Assembly: GCA_039795715.1 (NCBI GenBank)
Contig: JBDKLD010000034.1
Span: forward strand, 1-8,987
Length of the DNA: 8,987 nucleotides
Direction: 5' to 3'
Source: JAGOSA01 sp039795715
GTDB lineage: Bacteria > Patescibacteriota > Minisyncoccia > Phycocordibacterales > UBA9973
In this document: positions 1 to 4,291 of the stretch, piece by piece
How positions within the stretch are numbered: position 1 is the first letter of the stretch
Layout of the letters: each line of letters opens with the position of its first letter
The notes under the pieces: generated by a model
Databases searched by the model: none
Told to the model about the DNA's origin: nothing
Seen by the model: only the letters and a program-made list of their open reading frames with translations
Program-made: the position numbers and the translations under genes

Positions 1-2
1 AT

Positions 3-689
3 GCGCTCTCAAATATTTCGTACACAACCAATCAAGGCAAGACAATTGCTTTTGTTGGTCCGTCTGGATCTGGCAAGACGTCGATGGTGAAGTTGCTTGT
101 TGGTTTGTATGTGCCAAACGAAGGAACGATTCTCTACAATGGTATTCGTCATGATGAAATTGATAAAGAAGAATTGCGAAAGCAAATTGGTTTTGTGACA
201 CAAGACACACAGCTTTTTGCTGGAACTATTCGCGAAAATCTTTTATTCGTCAGTCCTGATGCCACAGACGAAGAATGTCTCGATGCGCTCAATAAAGCGC
301 AATGTCAAAATCTACTCACTCGTGGTGGTAAAGGACTTGATACGGTGATTGGCGAAGGTGGTGTCAAGGTGTCGGGCGGAGAGAAGCAACGTCTGTCTAT
401 CGCTCGTGCCTTGCTCAGGAAGCCGAAGATTTTGGTTTTTGATGAAGCGACATCGGCGCTCGACTCTCTTACGGAAGAAGAAATCGGCAAAACCATCCGC
501 GATGTTTCTGAAATAAAGTCGCACATCACTATTCTGATCGCACATCGTTTGTCGACCATCATGCATGCGGACACGATTTACGTTTTGGAAAAAGGAAAAA
601 TAATTGAATCAGGTTCACATGAAGAATTACTGAAGAAAGGTGATGGACTTTATCACGCTATGTGGAGACAGCAGATTGGGGAGAGGTAA
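3..689 (+). CDS. ABC transporter ATP-binding domain (exporter type), C-terminal part
   Basis: The reading frame is open from base 3, so the gene begins before the window; the first ATG of the visible part (84) lies after the Walker A motif and is not the start. About 228 residues are visible. They contain Walker A GPSGSGKT (bases 57-80), a Q-loop in GFVTQDTQLF, the signature VSGGEKQRLS (from 369), Walker B ILVFDE followed by the D-loop SALD (about 429-467), and the H-loop His in IAHRLST (about 537-557). All ATPase motifs are intact. The order and the ENLLF and TVIGEGG segments are typical of type I exporters of the MsbA/ABCB type, where a membrane domain precedes this ATPase in one chain. That membrane part would lie to the left and cannot be seen. 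It would couple ATP hydrolysis to export across the inner membrane; the substrate is unknown. No terminator follows until the hairpin at 859-891. Confidence 0.95.
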   Translation, partial: ALSNISYTTNQGKTIAFVGPSGSGKTSMVKLLVGLYVPNEGTILYNGIRHDEIDKEELRKQIGFVTQDTQLFAGTIRENLLFVSPDATDEECLDALNKAQCQNLLTRGGKGLDTVIGEGGVKVSGGEKQRLSIARALLRKPKILVFDEATSALDSLTEEEIGKTIRDVSEIKSHITILIAHRLSTIMHADTIYVLEKGKIIESGSHEELLKKGDGLYHAMWRQQIGER

Positions 690-719
690 AAGTTTCAGGG
701 TAGTTTATCTTCTTTATTG

Positions 720-789
720 TGGAGGTGACGGGGATCGAACCCGCCACTTCAAATTGACGAAAGATGAAGTCTAGGCCACTAGCACCCCC
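720..789 (-). tRNA. tRNA-like gene, Glu-like, non-canonical core
   Basis: On the minus strand the acceptor GGGGGTG (789-783) pairs over 7 bp (one G-U) with CACCTCC (727-721). The T arm is textbook: GCGGG, loop TTCGATC, CCCGT (744-728). The discriminator is A720 and no CCA is encoded after it. The D-loop segment TAGTGGCCTA is what I expect of bacterial tRNA-Glu, and TTC occurs in the central loop, which suggests Glu(UUC). The core is odd. The D region offers only a self-complementary CTAG/CTAG with a 4-base loop and no proper positions 8-9. The best anticodon stem (CTTCA/TGAAG, 769-765 and 751-747) closes a 13-base rather than a 7-base loop. Only 2 bases separate it from the T stem. It may be a decayed tRNA, a functional but divergent tRNA, or another tRNA-like RNA. 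Confidence 0.6.
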
Positions 790-794
790 ACGGT

Positions 795-811
795 ATAGCC
801 AGTCAGGCTAT
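795..811. repeat. Short inverted repeat just upstream of the tRNA-like gene
   Basis: ATAGCC (795-800) and GGCTAT (806-811) form a 6-bp stem with the 5-base loop AGTCA. It ends 6 bases from the 5' end of the leftward tRNA-like gene and has no U-tract on either side. It could mark a processing site in a tRNA precursor or a protein-binding site; nothing decides between these. Confidence 0.4.
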
Positions 812-858
812 TCCATAGGGAAGAGTAGCAATCCGAGATGAATGAAAGTTCAAGAAAA

Positions 859-891
859 AATAAAGTCCGCCCATTTAGGGCGGACTTTATT
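859..891. terminator. Strong 14-bp hairpin, probable bidirectional terminator
   Basis: AATAAAGTCCGCCC (859-872) and GGGCGGACTTTATT (878-891) pair perfectly around the loop ATTTA. Leftward RNA continues into a U-rich stretch (TTTATTTTTTC), which makes it a good intrinsic terminator for leftward transcripts. Rightward RNA ends in a weaker TTTATTCTTC tract, which would serve the ABC transporter. Outside it, GAGATGAA (835-842) and TTCATCTC (893-900) form a further 8-bp helix, so the whole 835-900 region can fold into one compound hairpin. Confidence 0.75.
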
Positions 892-912
892 CTTCATCTC
901 TCGTCGACATAA

Positions 913-941
913 ATAATATTCTTAAGTATAAAAGAAGTCAA
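913..941 (-). promoter_or_regulatory. Candidate sigma70 promoter reading leftward toward the tRNA-like gene
   Basis: Minus-strand TTGACT (941-936) is followed after exactly 17 bases by TATTAT (918-913), one mismatch from consensus in the -10. The expected start is near 906. Transcription would run first into the compound hairpin at 835-900 and then into the tRNA-like gene at 789. It therefore either drives the tRNA with a long leader or makes a short RNA that ends at the hairpin. Confidence 0.5.
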
Positions 942-1002
942 ATAAATTTGAACTATTTGTGGAGATTGTTAAGCCAGATTAGAACCGAAGCAGGAAATAG
1001 TC

Positions 1003-1033
1003 AAATAAAAACAGCTGCATGAGAGCAGCTGTT
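1003..1033 (-). terminator. Intrinsic terminator of the 1036-1308 gene
   Basis: Reading leftward, AACAGCTGC (1033-1025), loop TCTCAT and GCAGCTGTT (1018-1010) form a 9-bp stem that runs directly into TTTATTTGA. It begins 2 bases after the TAA stop codon of the leftward gene, which supports both calls. Confidence 0.8.
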
Positions 1034-1035
1034 AA

Positions 1036-1308
1036 TTATCCATTAGGCCATTTTTTCTTGATCCGATTGTAAGCTATCCAATAGCATTCTTTCCACGGCA
1101 GCTTCATTGTTGAGCTTGAATTTCCAGGTTGCCAACCAGGGGATAGACACGGATTGTTAAACCAAAAGTCTCCTCGGTATGCGCTTGACCAAACCCTTAC
1201 GAAGTTTCCACTTTTCCGCATACGTATCTTAAAAAAAGTTTTTACATATTGCATGTAAAACCATGAAAACACAATTTGTGCATATTTAATCAATATGTCT
1301 TTTTTCAT
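1036..1308 (-). CDS. Small tryptophan-rich basic protein of unknown function
   Basis: The frame encodes 90 residues from ATG at 1308 (MKKDILIK...). A TTG 51 bases upstream in frame is possible, but the ATG follows an A-rich leader and is preferred. The N-terminal 30 residues are hydrophobic and aromatic (IVFSWFYMQYVKTFF) after a Lys pair, so they could be a membrane segment or uncleaved signal anchor. The rest is strongly basic and holds seven Trp in total, with WFN, GWQP, LPWKE and CYWIAY segments and two Cys. I do not recognise a family. It is a single-gene leftward unit: a perfect TATAAT lies about 85 bases upstream and a terminator follows the stop immediately. The dedicated terminator is the best evidence that this small frame is a real gene. 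A toxin-like or membrane-active role is conceivable from composition only. Confidence 0.6.
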   Translation of the reverse strand: MKKDILIKYAQIVFSWFYMQYVKTFFKIRMRKSGNFVRVWSSAYRGDFWFNNPCLSPGWQPGNSSSTMKLPWKECYWIAYNRIKKKWPNG

Positions 1309-1393
1309 ATTTATTTGTTTAGAACTGTTTGTGGACTTAGTTGAAAAAAGTTGGAACAACCTACATACATGGGTTTTTGAATCATCAGAGGCG

Positions 1394-1399
1394 ATTATA
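1394..1399 (-). promoter_or_regulatory. Candidate -10 element for the 1036-1308 gene
   Basis: The minus strand carries a perfect TATAAT at 1399-1394, giving a start near 1387 and a leader of about 80 bases. No good -35 hexamer is found 16-18 bases further upstream, so the promoter would be weak or activator-dependent. Confidence 0.35.
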
Positions 1400-1443
1400 G
1401 AGCGAAGGAGTTTAGAAAAAAGCCTTGTTATTGCTAGGTAATG

Positions 1444-1458
1444 GATTCAATATGAATC
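1444..1458. repeat. Inverted repeat, possible operator
   Basis: GATTCA (1444-1449) and TGAATC (1453-1458) are exact inverted copies around ATA. It lies between the terminator of the 1518-1850 gene and the -10 candidate at 1394, about 45-60 bases upstream of that element. It has no U-tract, so a protein-binding site is more likely than a terminator. Confidence 0.3.
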
Positions 1459-1474
1459 ACAAGAGGGGAATTGA

Positions 1475-1503
1475 AATAAAAAAGGACTGTTGGTTTGCAG
1501 TCC
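1475..1503 (-). terminator. Intrinsic terminator of the 1518-1850 gene
   Basis: Reading leftward, GGACTG (1503-1498), loop CAAACCAA and CAGTCC (1489-1484) form a 6-bp GC-rich stem followed by TTTTTTATTTC. It starts 14 bases after the gene's TAA stop. Confidence 0.85.
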
Positions 1504-1517
1504 ATTAGTTATTCCGA

Positions 1518-1850
1518 TTAGTGGAAGTCAATTATTTGCTCAATAGCCACATTAACTCCTCCTAAGTTTTTTGCATCAGTGGCTTGGTATAGCTTTTCAA
1601 TAAAACAAGCTTTCATTTTTGTCATACCACCGTTCCGATATGCATCAGCAAGTTTTTGTCCTAACTCAGGGTCACCACGAAATATTTCGTCTTTAGTATC
1701 GCGTAACATCTCTTCATCACCAAATAATGCTGACATCTCTGTTCTCCACATTACGCCACCAGCCATTCCATTAGCTAAATCTTCTTTTACAAACTTCGTA
1801 AAACGCTCAGTAACTAACTCTGGAGACTCGATTGTCGGTTCTTTTTCCAT
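1518..1850 (-). CDS. Hypothetical acidic 110-residue protein
   Basis: ATG at 1850 opens a 110-residue frame (MEKEPTIESPELVTERF...) ending in TAA. It is acidic, predicted largely helical and soluble, with no signal peptide or membrane segment. A central stretch, MSALFGDEEMLRDTKDEIFR, looks amphipathic, and the C-terminal third holds a KMKACFIEKLYQ segment with the only Cys. I recognise no family. It is a single-gene unit with a well-formed promoter (1912-1939), a leader of about 55 bases and its own terminator (1475-1503). That is good evidence of a real, independently expressed gene. No Shine-Dalgarno precedes the ATG; the leader is A/T-rich, as at most starts in this window. Neighbouring leftward genes on both sides are separate units, so the context gives no function. 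Confidence 0.75.
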   Translation of the reverse strand: MEKEPTIESPELVTERFTKFVKEDLANGMAGGVMWRTEMSALFGDEEMLRDTKDEIFRGDPELGQKLADAYRNGGMTKMKACFIEKLYQATDAKNLGGVNVAIEQIIDFH

Positions 1851-1911
1851 GTGATTTTATTTTATGTTATGTAAATTATGATTGCAATATTAGTCACCAC
1901 CTATTTTCTTG

Positions 1912-1939
1912 ATTTTACTATACAAAAGTAACTTGTCAA
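1912..1939 (-). promoter_or_regulatory. Sigma70-type promoter of the 1518-1850 gene
   Basis: Minus-strand consensus TTGACA (1939-1934), a 16-base spacer, then TAAAAT (1917-1912), one mismatch from the -10 consensus. The expected start is near 1905, 55 bases before the ATG at 1850. Confidence 0.75.
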
Positions 1940-2071
1940 TATTTGTGGAGATGATGTCAAAAAATTGGAACTTTGTAAAGGAGTACGTGGAGACTTGGTA
2001 CCCGCACATTATGGCATTAAAAGGGAAGCGGGAGGAGGTCAGAGTTATTCATGGGCATACTACTACCTAGG

Positions 2072-2104
2072 AAAATTAAAAGCCATACCCGAATTGGTAT
2101 AGCT
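2072..2104 (-). terminator. Intrinsic terminator of the receiver-domain gene
   Basis: In leftward RNA, AGCUAUACC (2104-2096) and GGUAUGGCU (2089-2081) form an unbroken 9-bp stem that includes one U-G pair, then UUUAAUUUUC. In rightward RNA the same position is a C-A mismatch and no U-tract follows, so the hairpin is polarised for leftward transcription. It lies 44 bases beyond the stop codon at 2148. Confidence 0.7.
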
Positions 2105-2147
2105 TAGCACCTTTAGTTTTTTTAGTAGAACGAACAAAATTTTGTAA

Positions 2148-2744
2148 TTAGGTTGTTGCCAAAAGAATTCTCAGTGCTCCCTGAAAACCAAACTTCGGTT
2201 CATCTTTGCTTATTGACCCTTTATGCTTAAAGGAATCAGCGATTAGCAAGGTTGAGTCGTTAATTTTGAAATTTGCTTTAATTTCTCCTCGCATATCAAT
2301 ATTACTTACCATAAATGGCGGATGGTCACGGTTACCTTCAGGAAAGTGGCTATAGCCTAATTCCCGAACCTCTTTTCCATTTCCAAAACCAAGACATTCT
2401 AATGCGGCATTGGCGGCGCTTGCATGGTGCCCCTTGTCCGTCACAATGGCAATTTTTTTCACGCCTACGCTTGCTGCTCGGAAAACGATAAACATTCCAT
2501 ACGGAATTACTTCGTCATCTTTATACAGAGTGCCACGGACGTATGGATGGAAGGCAGAAGTCTCGCAGATGGGCATGTTGAGGTCAGTGAGTACAACATC
2601 ATAGTCACTACCTGGGGTAAGCTGCTCCATAGCCTCTCGGAAATTACTACAGGTTTCTACAATAAAGTCAGGGAAATACTTTTTAATTTCCTGAGTTCCG
2701 ATTTCCAGATTCTCTGGAGTATCGTCAATAATGAGTATTTTCAT
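2148..2744 (-). CDS. Orphan response-regulator receiver-like protein
   Basis: ATG at 2744 gives 198 residues (MKILIIDDTPENLE...). An upstream in-frame TTG at 2786 lies before the expected transcription start, so it is rejected. The N-terminus is a typical receiver (REC) fold: acidic pair Asp7-Asp8, then the phospho-acceptor candidate Asp54 in VVLTDLNMP after the third strand. The next part departs from CheY-like proteins. The likely switch Thr102 (KIAIVTDKG) is about 48 residues from Asp54 rather than about 30, so roughly 20 residues (Thr62-Pro81) appear inserted. The C-terminal 80 residues match no output domain I know, and no HTH is obvious. It would be a cytoplasmic phospho-dependent switch or a degenerate relative. 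No histidine kinase lies nearby. It is a single-gene unit with its own promoter and terminator. Confidence 0.85.
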   Translation of the reverse strand: MKILIIDDTPENLEIGTQEIKKYFPDFIVETCSNFREAMEQLTPGSDYDVVLTDLNMPICETSAFHPYVRGTLYKDDEVIPYGMFIVFRAASVGVKKIAIVTDKGHHASAANAALECLGFGNGKEVRELGYSHFPEGNRDHPPFMVSNIDMRGEIKANFKINDSTLLIADSFKHKGSISKDEPKFGFQGALRILLATT

Positions 2745-2771
2745 GATTTTTTCAATTTTAGATTTTTTGAA

Positions 2772-2800
2772 ACTATATAGTAACAAGGGCTAATCGTCAA
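2772..2800 (-). promoter_or_regulatory. Sigma70-type promoter of the receiver-domain gene
   Basis: Minus-strand TTGACG (2800-2795), a 17-base spacer, then TATAGT (2777-2772). The expected start is near 2765, about 21 bases before ATG 2744. This excludes the upstream TTG at 2786 as start codon. Confidence 0.75.
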
Positions 2801-2820
2801 TAAGTAGAACTTAATAGGGG

Positions 2821-2849
2821 TTGACAGTATAAACTATCCATGCTAATAT
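2821..2849 (+). promoter_or_regulatory. Sigma70-type promoter with extended -10, reading rightward
   Basis: Consensus TTGACA (2821-2826), a 17-base spacer ending in TGC, then TAATAT (2844-2849), so the -10 has an extended TGN element. It lies about 20 bases from the leftward promoter at 2772-2800 and points the other way, giving a divergent promoter pair. The expected start is near 2856, at the beginning of the structured region. Confidence 0.65.
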
Positions 2850-2855
2850 ACTTCC

Positions 2856-3155
2856 AGCTCTTTATACATCGAAGAAATCCAAACAAAGCTATTCGAGTTA
2901 AGGTAGATTAGCCCCTGGCACGTGAAGAAGATTCACCTGGTGAAAACAGCTACCAGAACAAAGTTGTTTAAAAGGTTTTTTACAAGAAATTAAGTTTTAC
3001 TGGGACGCCCGTAGACTTACTAGCTAGTTTCAAGCCTTGGCTTAAGCAAAAACACTTCCTTTGGAAAGTGGACTTGGGCTAAAGAGCGGTGAGGGTACAA
3101 CCTATCCTCACCGCTTATTACTATCCTGGACGAGATACAATTCGTCCTGATTTTT
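2856..3155 (+). ncRNA. Candidate structured non-coding RNA or long regulatory leader
   Basis: No ATG occurs on this strand from 2843 to 3184, and no protein frame is credible. The ends are self-complementary. The continuous 3' strand 3076-3087 pairs with two separated 5' segments: GCTCTT (2857-2862) with AAGAGC (3082-3087), and TAGCCC (2909-2914) with GGGCTA (3076-3081). Between these lies a side hairpin (TCGAA 2869-2873, TTCGA 2892-2896). Inside are GTGAA/TTCAC (2922-2926, 2932-2936), immediately followed by CTGGT/ACCAG (2937-2941, 2952-2956), and CACTTCC/GGAAAGTG (3053-3070, one bulge). A hairpin AGCGGTGAGG/CCTCACCGCT (3085-3094, 3106-3115) and a terminator follow. I see no hallmarks of tmRNA, RNase P RNA, SRP RNA or a riboswitch I know. 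The 5'/3' closing helix and the 3085 hairpin share bases, so switching is possible. It may act in trans or control the 3212 gene. Confidence 0.55.
3128..3155 (+). terminator. Intrinsic terminator or attenuator after the structured region
   Basis: GGACGA (3128-3133) and TCGTCC (3142-3147) form a 6-bp stem around an 8-base loop, followed by TGATTTTTC. It ends the candidate RNA about 57 bases before the next gene. GTCCAC just downstream (3158-3163) is complementary to GTGGAC at 3068-3073, inside the structured region, so an alternative pairing that spans the terminator exists on paper. Confidence 0.6.
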
Positions 3156-3184
3156 CAGTCCACGAAGCAATTGGTGGCTTGAAA

Positions 3185-3208
3185 ATGAAATCGTTCTTAA
3201 CTAATTAA
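3185..3208 (+). other. Seven-codon open frame ahead of the 3212 gene
   Basis: ATG AAA TCG TTC TTA ACT AAT TAA encodes MKSFLTN and stops 3 bases before the ATG of the 3212 gene. It is the first ATG in 340 bases on this strand. A leader peptide is possible, but chance is equally likely, and no Shine-Dalgarno is convincing. Confidence 0.15.
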
Positions 3209-3211
3209 AAA

Positions 3212-3682
3212 ATGAAAGAAAACATAGTTGCCCAACTAAAAGATGCTCTCGGTATCTTGAAAGATTACCCAGGCATCAATGACACGATTGACATTGGGGC
3301 TGCTGAAAAGTTCTGCATCACTCTGTCAAAATCTACCCTTGCACTAATTCCTGATTTCAAGGAAATTAGTGAAACTGAAGTTCAGCAATTCATCAAAGAA
3401 AATCAAAATTCCCTTGATGAGTGGCTTGACGCACTGAATGCACTTAAGGGCGTCGGTGCTCATACTGATAGAGACGATGATGACTATGTCATTACTGGTG
3501 GAGTGCCTAAGGATTTAGCTGCTCTTACATCAGGCACTGACAGCGGAGAATTATATTTCTCTTTCAAAACAAAGAATCGTGCCGAATTTGAAGACAAAGC
3601 TGGCACTTGGGCTGAGATTTACGTAGAGATAGTAAAACACGTAAACGAGAATCTTTCGATTCCCGCCCTGCCGACAACGTAG
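3212..3682 (+). CDS. Hypothetical acidic 156-residue protein
   Basis: ATG at 3212 (MKENIVAQLKDALGIL...) follows an A-rich leader without a clear Shine-Dalgarno. The product is soluble, strongly acidic and probably helical at both ends: Lys2-Leu16 and a C-terminal AEIYVEIVKHVNENL helix. A central TDRDDDDYV stretch (about residues 85-93) is followed by a GG-containing loop. One Cys, no signal peptide, no membrane segment. I recognise no family; an acidic cluster alone is not evidence of calcium binding. It sits directly downstream of the candidate structured RNA and may depend on its promoter (2821-2849) by read-through or regulated attenuation, since no closer promoter is apparent. A strong terminator (3710-3739) ends the unit. 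The convergent DUF2726 gene stops just beyond it. Confidence 0.75.
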   Translation: MKENIVAQLKDALGILKDYPGINDTIDIGAAEKFCITLSKSTLALIPDFKEISETEVQQFIKENQNSLDEWLDALNALKGVGAHTDRDDDDYVITGGVPKDLAALTSGTDSGELYFSFKTKNRAEFEDKAGTWAEIYVEIVKHVNENLSIPALPTT

Positions 3683-3697
3683 TCTTAATTTAAGACT
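3681..3697. repeat. Inverted repeat overlapping the stop codon of the 3212 gene
   Basis: AGTCTTA (3681-3687) and TAAGACT (3691-3697) are exact inverted copies around ATT and include the last two bases of the TAG stop. No U-tract follows in either direction. It may stabilise the 3' end or act as a weak accessory to the terminator 13 bases downstream. Confidence 0.4.
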
Positions 3698-3709
3698 GCA
3701 AAGAGTATG

Positions 3710-3739
3710 ACCACCTGTAAAAGGGTGGTTATTTTTTTT
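3710..3739 (+). terminator. Intrinsic terminator of the 3212 gene
   Basis: ACCACC (3710-3715), loop TGTAAAAG and GGTGGT (3724-3729) are followed by TA and eight T (3732-3739). The U-tract is only on the rightward side. The convergent leftward operon (stop at 3743) has no U-tract terminator of its own here. Confidence 0.9.
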
Positions 3740-3742
3740 ATA

Positions 3743-4246
3743 CTAAGTGTTCCCCAAAATAGCTTTAATTTTTTGAGCGAGTTCGGCTTGATTAAAATGG
3801 CCGTGATTTTCTAGTCGTAGTAGCGGCAACCCAGTAGCCTTCAAAATCCGCTCTATCTCTCCGTCCCGCTCAATCCTATCCTGGCGCTGGTGAGTCTTGT
3901 CGTCTAGCTCTATGGCAAGTTTGGCGGCAATGTATGCCTTGTCGCATAGAACAAAATCAACTGATTTCTGGCTTACGTGGCGAAATGCCGCATTCCAGTT
4001 TTGGCCTACAACCTTACTATCAATAATAGTAGGGAGGTGGACTTGGGGGAAGACGTGGTACGTATCGCCGATAGCAAGCACGAGCGCGTCAAAGCATTCG
4101 TGCTCGGCGCGGGACATAAAGAAATCCTTTCGCTTGTACTGGTACTTTGCCTTCTGCTTTTCTGTATCGGTAAATTTTCCTTTTAGGATTGCGAAGGCGA
4201 TGATGAGAACAACAATGATTCCCGCCAACAGGTAGAGTTTTGTCAT
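3743..4246 (-). CDS. Membrane-anchored DUF2726-domain protein (PD-(D/E)XK nuclease-like)
   Basis: ATG at 4246 gives 167 residues. Residues 4-21 (LYLLAGIIVVLIIAFAIL) form one transmembrane helix, with positive residues after it, so the rest probably faces the cytoplasm. From residue 44 the sequence fits DUF2726: Arg46-Ala-Glu48, Phe52, FPQVHLP (66-72), VDFVL (96-100), IELDDKTH (112-119) and a C-terminal GLPLLRL strand. DUF2726 belongs to the restriction-endonuclease-like fold. Glu48, Asp97, Glu113 and Asp115 are the plausible metal ligands, and the family residues I would look for are kept. DNA cleavage is inferred, not shown. It is the last gene of the leftward block, 45 bases after the 437-residue gene. 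A lone DUF2726 protein could be a housekeeping repair or degradation factor of unknown role. Next to a helicase it could supply the nuclease of a shared system. Confidence 0.88.
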   Translation of the reverse strand: MTKLYLLAGIIVVLIIAFAILKGKFTDTEKQKAKYQYKRKDFFMSRAEHECFDALVLAIGDTYHVFPQVHLPTIIDSKVVGQNWNAAFRHVSQKSVDFVLCDKAYIAAKLAIELDDKTHQRQDRIERDGEIERILKATGLPLLRLENHGHFNQAELAQKIKAILGNT

Positions 4247-4291
4247 ATTGCAATAGTATCACCAAGAAACCTAAAAATTAACCCCCTTATT

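Noticed and set aside
1579..1854. 91-residue rightward frame opposite the 1518-1850 gene
   Set aside because: Antisense shadow: the leftward frame has a consensus promoter and terminator, and the rightward one has neither.
1951..2070. Rightward 39-codon frame beginning ATG ATG after GTGGAG
   Set aside because: It looks protein-like, but a second open frame without ATG (about 1932-2102) overlaps it, no rightward promoter is convincing, and GGAG touches the first ATG without spacing. It could be a gene remnant; the evidence is too thin to call.
2134..2145. Palindrome ACAAAATTTTGT near the end of the receiver gene
   Set aside because: It is all-AT in the core and has no loop, so it makes a poor hairpin; such palindromes are common by chance in AT-rich spacers.
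2424..2780. 118-residue rightward frame opposite the receiver-domain gene
   Set aside because: Antisense shadow of a frame with clear receiver motifs.
2857..3115. tmRNA, RNase P, SRP RNA, 6S RNA or group II intron end
   Set aside because: No tRNA-like ends, no RNase P or SRP signature sequences, and no domain V. 6S was considered, but I could not see a single long hairpin with a central bubble and the region is longer than usual.
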